From Megalobrama amblycephala (taxonomy: Eukaryota; Chordata; Actinopteri; Cypriniformes; Xenocyprididae): a DNA stretch of 64,000 bases. The DNA lies in contig NC_063062.1 of assembly GCF_018812025.1 (NCBI RefSeq), forward strand, positions 39,727,496 to 39,791,495, given 5' to 3'. Positions 56,622 to 64,000 of the stretch are shown in pieces; position 1 is the first letter of the stretch; each line of letters opens with the position of its first letter. The position numbers and the translations under genes were made by a program. The notes below the pieces were generated by a model that was not told the DNA's origin, ran no database searches, and worked only from the letters and a program-made list of their open reading frames with translations.

Positions 56622-56949
56622 TTGACCCATGTTGCGCATTAGAAGGGTAGTGGTAGAAAAATGATTTTTATTCAAAAAGTAAGAAAAAAAAAAATTAAAA
56701 TGAGGATTTGTGATGATCAAAAACGAAGTTAATTGAGGAATACCTGGAATACTGAATGATGAAATTAATTTCTTGCAAAGATAAAGAAAATAAAAACTCA
56801 GCCGGGTCATTTTTGACCCATGTTGTGCATCAAAGGGTTAATGTAATCTTGAGGTGACAAAATGTGATGTTATATTTGGAGCTGTTCATGTCCTCGGGCT
56901 GGGAATTATGTGTTTCTATGGCACCATTATCAATGCCTAAATGAAAATG

Positions 56950-57800
56950 GCCAGTCCGCCCCTGACTGCAACATACGCTGGTCAAGCACATTCAACATGG
57001 TTGCAGGACTTCTCAAAGTGAAAGACTCAGTCTCACAAATTGCAAACAGCATGGGATGGGACAGCTTACTTCAAAGTGAGTGGCAAAAGCTTACATCTTT
57101 GCATGAGCAACTGCTGCCTTTTGCAGAACATACAAAAACCCTCCGGAGTGACACTATGTGAATGTCCCTGCTGGTCCCAGACCTCTACATCTTCTGTACT
57201 GACTTTGAAAAGAACACGACATACAGAGACCTTTCCACTCCTGCACATGAAATGAAAACCAGTGTGAAACAGCGTTTTGCTTGGCTCTCGGATCCAACCA
57301 ATGAGAAGTTCTCACCACTTCTGCAGCTGCTTTGTCAACCCTGCTGTCTGTGAAACTCTAACTGATGACAATATTGACCTGTTGGCTGCATAACCTGATA
57401 TTGCTGAGTTCAACATGTTCCTGGGTCAACATTATTGTTGATCCTGGAACAACATTCAAATCAACCAATCAGATTTGAGGATTTAGGCTTAAAATCATGA
57501 ATTGGTGCTTCTACATCAGTGTTATTCATCTATCATTTCCCTTTTTGGGATAACTTATGGGTAGGGTTAGGTTTAGGGGTAGGAATAGGGTTAAGATTAA
57601 ATTTTCAGACTAGAATGTTGTTCCAGGATCAACAAAATATGTTGACCCAGGAACGCATCTAACTCAGCAATATCAGGATGCGCCCTGTTGGCTATGCCAG
57701 CTTTTCAAAACATAGGGTTTTCAGTGTCACAGTTGACCTCACTAGAGATCGGCGAAATAAAGCAAGAGTCACATTGGAACGAAGTGCTTTCCTTAAAATG
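56950..57800 (+). pseudogene. hAT-family transposase relic, split by a MITE
   Basis: 56910-57161 gives IRWSSTFNMVAGLLKVK, WDSLLQSEWQKLTSLHEQLL, FAEHTKTL, the part of hAT transposases around the conserved RW(N/S)ST motif before the insertion domain. After a stop, 57162-57353 gives HEMKTSVKQRFAWL. 57394-57677 is a MITE. 57720-57800 gives VDLTRDRRNKARVTLERSAF, possibly the next piece. No DNA-binding BED finger or C-terminal dimerisation part is seen. Confidence 0.75.
57394..57677. mobile_element. 284-bp palindromic MITE
   Basis: CCTGATATTGCTGAGTT at the left and AACTCAGCAATATCAGG at the right are perfect. Pairing continues inward (TGTTCCTGGGTCAACAT, TTGATCCTGGAACAACATTC against the reverse arm) for about 60 bp. 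The centre is GGGTTAGG-rich. Confidence 0.9.
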
Positions 57801-58379
57801 AATCGAACCTAATATAGAGCTGTTATATTGACTGCCACTGATAGCACTTCTGATAGCAGCAATATATACATTCTCCTTGAATGTTTACAGGTATGTTAGT
57901 TCATGTGATATTGACCTCTACTGTCAATGCTGAAAATAAGATGAGTTGATTTTTAGTTCCATGCATTGTTGGCATTTTAGCCCAGTAGATTTTATTTTAA
58001 TATTGAATTAGCACCAAAATAATATTTTGTTGTTCTGTTTTGTTGAGGTATAAGAAGGAAGGGGCATTAGCTGTTTTACATATTCCTTATATATAAATAA
58101 ACTGTTTTTTATTAAGAGAACTGTTGAGTCAGGTATTTTTCAGGTCATACAGTATTTGAAATGGCATTACTGTCAAATACAGTTTCTCTTTTTAATATTT
58201 TGTAGTTGCACTTTTGCTTTAAATAATTAAGAAAGTCATATGCAAGTTATAAACAATGCATAAATAATTTTTGGTCTTTTATAGAAAGGCTATATTCCAT
58301 ATTTTTAATGACACTTGGTTTTATTTTTAAGTTAGAATATATTGCATATTACAATAGTTTTAATGACACTTAAATTAAA
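57801..58379. other. AT-rich intergenic DNA
   Basis: Nothing recognisable. Confidence 0.5.
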
Positions 58380-58545
58380 CCCAATATATTTTAGTCAACT
58401 AAATCTACAGTAGATATTCAACTAAAATCTTATCCTATTTAGTCAACTAAAACTAGACTAAAACTAAAACAAAGCAGATGACTAAAATATGACTAAGACA
58501 AAAGACTATGATTAAAACTAAATTAAAATCTGCTGTCAAAATGAA
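58380..58545. repeat. ACTAAAA-rich repeat
   Basis: Iterated GTCAACTAAA, GACTAAAACTAAAAC, ATGACTAAAATATGACTAAG: a common fish repeat style. Confidence 0.65.
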
Positions 58546-58659
58546 CACTTAGATTTTGGGTCTCGCTGATGTTCATGGTTGCAGGATGATGAAAGAACAG
58601 ACAGGAATTGAACAGCTTGTGAATGAACAGTAATTGTGACCAGGATAGGAGCTTCAGAA

Positions 58660-58867
58660 CACTGGAATTGTTATCGAGGGCGTGAAAGTTCTCACAGGTG
58701 TTCCCAGGGCTTGCTGTGTCCTTCTTGGTTTGACCTATGCATTGAATCTGCATTATCCCAGGCGTCTAAAGTATACCTTTGAGGTAATTCAGAAACTTCT
58801 CCTGGAGCTGGATGCTTCAAAGCTGTCAAACAGAGTCCGGTCACTCAGGTCTAAACTGCTGTCTTAA
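58660..58867 (+). pseudogene. C-terminal fragment of a SAMD3-like fish protein
   Basis: The frame reads TGIVIEGVKVLTGVPRACC, GLTYALNLHYPRRLKYTFEV, and ends VRSLRSKLLS at the TAA 58865-58867. This matches the conserved C-terminal block of a large fish family annotated as sterile alpha motif domain-containing 3-like. Upstream sequence is broken (stops within 40 codons) and no SAM domain is visible. It could be the last exon or, more likely, a fragment. Confidence 0.5.
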
Positions 58868-59093
58868 AATAAGCTTGATGCTTCAAATCTGTTGTAAGTC
58901 CAATTGCAAAAGTTTACACTGCTGTTTTAAAATGGGAATGTTATTCGTTTAACCGAATAAGTCCAGTTGTTCAAATCTACATTGTCAAAATAAGAACCTG
59001 TAAATGTAATAACATGTATGGTGATAAAATGCAATGTATTTTTACATAATTTTATGTTAGTATTTAGGTAAAGGTTAAATACTAGTGAAAATG

Positions 59094-59097
<4 letters not shown>

Positions 59098-59147
<50 letters not shown>
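59098..59147. repeat. (TA)n microsatellite, left of the solo LTR
   Basis: About 50 bases of pure TA. Confidence 0.97.
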
Positions 59148-59150
<3 letters not shown>

Positions 59151-59619
59151 AACGAAGCCGGACTCAGGCAGAGATCCATTTGCAAGCTTTTATTTACAGT
59201 GAGCATAGTAGTACAGGCTGGGTCGAACAGGGGCAAACAGGAACAGCAAGGGCTAGGCAGAATCGTAGTCAGGGTACAGGCAGTAGATCGAGGCAGGCGG
59301 ATATCATTCACAGGGTCAGGACAGGCAGCAACGGGTCAATAAACAGGAACAGGCAAGATCAGACACAGGCAGACAGGAAACAAGGAAACGCTCAGAATTG
59401 TCACTAGGAATCAAGACTTCGTGGTGAGGTGGTGTGTGTATGAGTCCTTTATAGTCCAGGTAATGCGTATCAGCTGGGTGTGGTGATTAGTGTGGAGTGT
59501 GCATGGCTGTATGTGGCAACAGGTGATTGGTGGAGTGAGTGCATGTGATTGACAGGGGGGATGATGGGAAATGTAGTCCGGGAACTGACAGGATTGTAAC
59601 AGGAACAGATGGTGATCGT

Positions 59620-59623
<4 letters not shown>
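59148..59623 (-). mobile_element. Solo LTR (gypsy-type) inserted in a TA repeat
   Basis: TGTAACGAAG...GTGACA on plus, which on minus reads TGTCACGATC...CGTTACA. On minus there is a TATA box (GGACTATAAAGG, about 59446-59457) and an AATAAAAGC signal near 59185-59193. TA repeat on both sides hides the duplication. One LTR without body is the usual product of LTR-LTR recombination. Confidence 0.85.

Positions 59624-59681
<58 letters not shown>
59624..59681. repeat. (TA)n microsatellite, right of the solo LTR
   Basis: Continuation of the TA repeat split by the LTR. Confidence 0.97.
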
Positions 59682-59683
<2 letters not shown>

Positions 59684-60148
59684 CAATTAGAATGTCACTT
59701 TGGCAATTGTAAATGCTGAATATGGAAAATGTTTAAAGTTGTTTATGTTTATATTCAGTCATTACTATGCAAAAGTCATACATGTGTTGACCATGTAATG
59801 TGCTTTTGTACGGTTGTAAAATGCATATACTTTTATTGATTCATTCGTAGTAAATGCAGAGACGAGAAGCCATCACATCAGCATTCTTCTCTTAATTTTC
59901 TTGCTAATTTCCAGGAGTACTACACACTGAAAATATGTCAGAGCCATGGTTGTGTCTCAAGATGCACACCAGTAATTTATTTATTTATTTTTAGTGTATG
60001 TTTATAAAAGCTCATGAAGGCTGGAAATGAAAAATGCCTTATATTCAGGTGTGCATAATTATTAGGTTTTTTTTTCTTTTACAGAAAAAAAGACATTTAA
60101 CTCAGACTGAAAAGTCAAACATTAAATTATTTATGATTTTTTTTCCCC

Positions 60149-60197
60149 TCGATCCCTCAAGCGCAGCTGATGACACTTTGAAGTGACGCTTGAGGGA
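60149..60197. repeat. Stem-loop GATCCCTCAAGCG / CGCTTGAGGGATC
   Basis: Perfect 13-bp arms around a 20-odd-base loop, next to a GC-rich segment to 60300. Could be one end of a folded MITE. Confidence 0.7.
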
Positions 60198-60299
60198 TCA
60201 AGAACATTCAATCCTCATTTCCTTTCCTTGCACCGTCCCCTCGCATCCTATGGGGGTGGAGCTGAGACGCGAGGAGAGGAAACAAGGATGCACAAATAA

Positions 60300-60975
60300 G
60301 AAATGAGAAGCACCCTAGGTCTCGGCTCCTAAATTATTCAAAATTGCTGGAGAGGTCTCCTAACCAGTTAGGATGCCAGCAGGGAGCTTTCCAATGAAGA
60401 TCTAATGTACTGGAGTTAAAAGATGACAGGGAGTTGATAAAACAATAAAAGCTTGATCGTCAAGGTATTCTTTTTGTAACTGACCTAGAAAGAAATTTAA
60501 AAACTTCAAATCAATGTTCCAGCTGCAGAAATGAAAGGAATACTTACATTTTTGGTGACCGATGATGACTTGTGCCCTTCAGTTCATAGTAAGCAGGCTC
60601 TTTTAAAGCACTATTGTAGCACTGACCACACCAAACATACAGTAGTGGCCAGAAATGATTTTTATTATTATTATTATTATCCAACAAATCTGCTTAAAAC
60701 ATAAAAATATAAATATCAAAGAAAGCACACATTGACTACAGCATAATCAGTTATATATATTTCATTGGTCCGCTCTCATTTTTCATGTGTTCATAATTTC
60801 TTTGTATGACAGGCTGGCCTAAAATTATGTCAGCACAATTTGCCATGTTTTATTGAGTTATCACAAATAAAACAATCGACTCCAAGCACAACACAATATG
60901 CTTACAAAATCTTTAAGACAGTTTTAATAATATTTGAATAAAGGGTGAATATGTTTCCTAGGCCAAACATCACTT
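60300..60975. other. Intergenic DNA
   Basis: A TTA microsatellite at about 60657-60680; otherwise nothing recognised. Confidence 0.5.
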
Positions 60976-61200
60976 TTGGCCACTACTCTATGGCAGTTCA
61001 TTGACTTTCCAACTGTTCGTCAAACTATGCGGCAAAAGCAAGCCACTTTTATGAGGATTGCTTCCCTGGGCTTCCCTGGAGTTGTTGGAATCATTGATGA
61101 AACTCGTGTTCACATCATTGCTCTAACTGTAAATGAGGACACATATATCAATAGAAAAGGATTCAACACCATCAATATTAATGTGAAGATTTTGCACAAT
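60976..61200 (+). pseudogene. Harbinger (HARBI1-like) transposase fragment
   Basis: Residues PTVRQTMRQKQATFMRIASL, then GFPGVVGIIDETRVHI with the first catalytic Asp, and YINRKGFNTININV: the start of the DDE_Tnp_4 core of PIF/Harbinger transposases. After about 61190 the frame leaves the family pattern, either at an intron or by decay. No inverted termini recognised nearby. Confidence 0.75.
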
Positions 61201-62499
61201 GAAAAGCAACTTTTTAAAATAAATTTAAATATTAAAGTTTGTGTCTTTATTAATGATATTATTATAAAGACATTAGATGACGGATGTCATGCTGCAGTAA
61301 CTTCACCCTTGCAGGTTCACTATTGGCTGATTCAGAGGCTGAGGGCGGCCATTTTGAGTTGCCATCATTGTAGTCCTTAGTTTACATCACTTAAGTATCG
61401 CCTTAGCAGCACTTTAGAATCAGTCTTACACTTTGTTGAAAGTTGCTTTTATAATATAGCTTTTATATAAAAGTTTATGAATTATATTATTTATAGCTTC
61501 TTTTTAAAAGTCTCCTACTCTTAGAAAAGTCCTACTTTTTATTTTTTGACAGTTAAGTCAAAGCTTAAGACTATACTTAATAGCATTTCTGATAAGTTTT
61601 ATACATACTGGCCATGAAACAGGAAGTTGTTTTAACTCAGGCATACAATATCCGATCTGCTCCAAACTTCATGTTTGATAAGAGTCCTGACCTGATGACA
61701 TCTACATGGCAATATTCAGTTGAAGTCAAAGCGGCACCTGCTGGCAGCAGGAAGTGTGGCACATCAAAATGATTGCCAATTTTCTCCTATATTTACCCAC
61801 ATACATGCAAGACAATGCTGTATTCCTAAGGCCACTGGGTGCAAGGGCCCTTTCAACTGTGATTGCAGCTTTAAATTTTTATACAATTCATTAATAGTAG
61901 ACATTGGGGTTTACTTTTTCACTCCATTTAGTAAATCAGTTGTTCCTGTTGCTTGTCTTCATTAAGGGACCAAACACAGAGGGAAAGTTGAGGAATTTTA
62001 TGCACAGATCTTGGATCATCACCAAACACTTTGTGACCAAGGTTTCCCATGTTTCCCTTCAGTTGGTGTAGGTTACTACTCAGTTTTTACATCAGTTCAT
62101 TAATTCATTAGTTTGCAAAAACAACATACTCCTTTTGTGGTTTGCTTCATGTTTATTAAAGATGCATATATCTGATATAGTGAAACAAACAAAATGTGTC
62201 TCATTATTTGTAAATCATGCTCTGTGTCAGGATTAATTAAAGAACAATTAAGAATACAGTCAAGTAATACAGTAACAGAAATCATTGTATTTATACATTA
62301 ATCTGAAAGAGGAATATTGTCATCTGTAGTTTGTATCAGAAAACAAGAATATTTCTCTTGGAATTATTTTGATTCAAACATTTTTGATTTATATATTTTG
62401 ATGTTCATACATTTACCCACAAATCATTAAACACACAAAAAACAAATGCTTAAACTAACAGTAATCCATACAAATAAACCATAAACAAACTGTGTTATA
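61201..62499. other. Intergenic DNA
   Basis: Small frames only; no recognised gene. Confidence 0.5.
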
Positions 62500-63282
62500 A
62501 GCCAAGTTTCCATCCAGGTTTTTGCACTGTTTTGTTATAGACAAATCAAATATGCACAAAAATATATTTGCAAAATTTGTTGTTTCCATCCAGTTGGCCT
62601 TTTACCAATAAAATGCAGTGTGTAATGACACCATCCCTAAAAAAATGCATTGTTGCGTAAGTTTTGTTATATCGCTAAAAAAATCTGCCATTGACCCTTT
62701 TCCAAACATAATTTTGCCTATATTGCAAATTTGCATCCCAGAAGTGTCATGTTTGTGATTTTTGTCATGTAGCCTAGAACGGTTTCCGATCATTAAATTG
62801 AAACAGACTCACGGTTTTATGACAGCACTTTTATTTATTCAGATACAGAAGTTCTGTATTTTATTTTACCTTTCTTTTTGCTAGCATTGAAAACTCCAAC
62901 AGTTTTCCTTAATTTAACAGACCCCGCTTATTTTTGTCGAGCTGCAGAGATTTTCAAGACAGTATTTTCCTCATCCTTACTACGGAGAAACAGCGCTTTA
63001 ACGGGACCAACACTCAAACTTGCGGAAGCTGTAACCTATGTAGGCTAATTCTGTCATGTGACACCACTTTTGTTTGCGTTAAAGCCCCTTTTCTCAAAAA
63101 AGTGTTTCCAAACTCATTTTCATGACATTTGAACTATCTATATAGATTTTATGCACTAAAAATATACGGGAAAAGATTGTCGACATTTGAGGCATTTCTG
63201 TCAGTTTTATCGCTAAACATTTTAAAGTGCTAAACCTTTTTTGGCAAAAAAAATAAATAAATCCTTGGATGGAAACCTGGCT
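62500..63282. mobile_element. 783-bp MITE with AGCCAAGTTTCCATCCA ends
   Basis: The left AGCCAAGTTTCCATCCAGG and the complement of the right CCTTGGATGGAAACCTGGCT are inverted repeats. ATA flanks both sides (62497-62499 and 63283-63285). GTTTCCATCCAGTTGG recurs internally. No transposase. Confidence 0.8.
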
Positions 63283-63686
63283 ATAGAAAACATTGGGTCT
63301 CAAACATTAGTTTCACTGTACACTGTGTCTGTATTAGAAGGTGTTTATTGTGGTTCAGAATTAATGTTATTGTATGTTTGCTGAGGGTAAAAGGAAAGCC
63401 TGTATATGGAGATGATTTTGGGGTCCTCATGCAACTTACTTATCTCAGGTGTGCTGTCACTCATTTAGAAATACAAAATTAACATTAAAACAAAATCATG
63501 TATGTATGCACAGACTTTTTTTGTGAGGAGTTCTCCTTTATACATAAATAGAATTAATCCATGCAATTATTAGTAAATCAGACCCATTGTCTTATGTATA
63601 ATATAGTAGTCAACATTTGAAGTGGATCAAAAAACTTCCTCAAAGTTGTCCTAAAACCTTCTTAGGACAACTTTGATTAACTTCTT

Positions 63687-64000
63687 GGTAACACTTTACA
63701 ATAACAGTACATGAATAATCATGAACTAATACCTGAATTAATAGTTACTTCAACATGAACTCAAGATTAGTTAAGATATGAACTAATGAAGAGTGATCCT
63801 TAACTACGACAGGAGTCATAAGGATTCATGCATGAAAACAGAAGCCTTAACTACGCGTTAATACATGTTTGATAATTAATGCATTAATTAACATTTAGGG
63901 GTAAACTAAATAAATCAGCCTCCATAAGAGTAAACAAGAAGTACTCTGAATTTGAATTAAACGTGATTTAATACTGTCATAATTTACACTGTAATATCAT
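63687..64000. repeat. Fish interspersed repeat, left part
   Basis: It begins TTGGTAACACTTTACAATAA, a very common fish repeat start, and runs off the window with GAACTAAT/TTAACTAC-type sequence. Confidence 0.6.

Overview
This window is from a teleost fish genome, most likely a cyprinid. Evidence: hundreds-of-bases-long TG/CA/TA microsatellites; fish-type gypsy, L1/Tx1-like, L2, hAT, Kolobok (TTAA), Harbinger and IS3EU/Sola-like transposons; and the last exons of a fish NLR/TRIM-type B30.2 gene. It is almost entirely mobile DNA stacked inside other mobile DNA. The only plausible host-gene pieces are two B30.2 exons (29.7-30.4 kb) and a short SAMD3-like C-terminal fragment (58.7 kb). I saw no rRNA, tRNA or CRISPR.

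Region 1 (1-19.7 kb) is a minus-strand Ty3/gypsy element (here GYP1). Its integrase is split by a non-autonomous LTR element (LTR-A, 928-14296, target duplication TGAGG). The 3' LTR of LTR-A is split by an L1-like LINE (L1-A, 2849-14235, 16-bp target duplication). ORF1 of that LINE is split by a second LTR-type element (LTR-B, 3210-9082, duplication CGGG), which itself carries an hAT-type MITE (6147-6585). GYP1 also carries a 1.5-kb TTAA element (15563-17073). Removing the insertions restores continuity at each junction, so the order of insertion can be read.

Region 2 (19.7-29.6 kb): a small hAT-like MITE, a truncated LTR, then a degraded second L1-like LINE (L1-B) split by a minus-strand L2 LINE.

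Region 3 (29.6-38.5 kb): two in-phase exons ending a B30.2 protein, then a stack of DNA elements. The best-preserved is a 4.7-kb transposon (31518-36240) with 4-bp TGCT duplications, terminal and subterminal inverted repeats and an uninterrupted 787-codon D-D-D transposase (Sola-like by inference). To its right lie two adjacent copies of a short minus-strand sequence, one with a GT-AG interruption and one without it, and a 321-bp MITE whose empty site is visible in the neighbouring copy.

Region 4 (38.5-51.5 kb) is the most interesting feature: one 13,014-bp DNA transposon bounded by ~485-bp terminal inverted repeats and a 6-bp GCAGTA duplication. It carries two convergent multi-exon genes: on plus, a HECT-type ubiquitin ligase with two RAD18/UBZ4-spaced zinc fingers (11 exons seen), and on minus, an rve/integrase-fold transposase (7 exons seen). 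Splice sites and most phases are preserved, but each gene has at least one stop or frameshift, so this copy is probably recently dead. Its introns hold further MITEs, including a palindromic MITE split by a Kolobok-type element that still carries a THAP-like finger.

Region 5 (51.5-64 kb): intergenic DNA with a 1.8-kb inverted repeat, an hAT transposase relic split by a MITE, a solo LTR inside a TA microsatellite, a Harbinger transposase fragment and another MITE.
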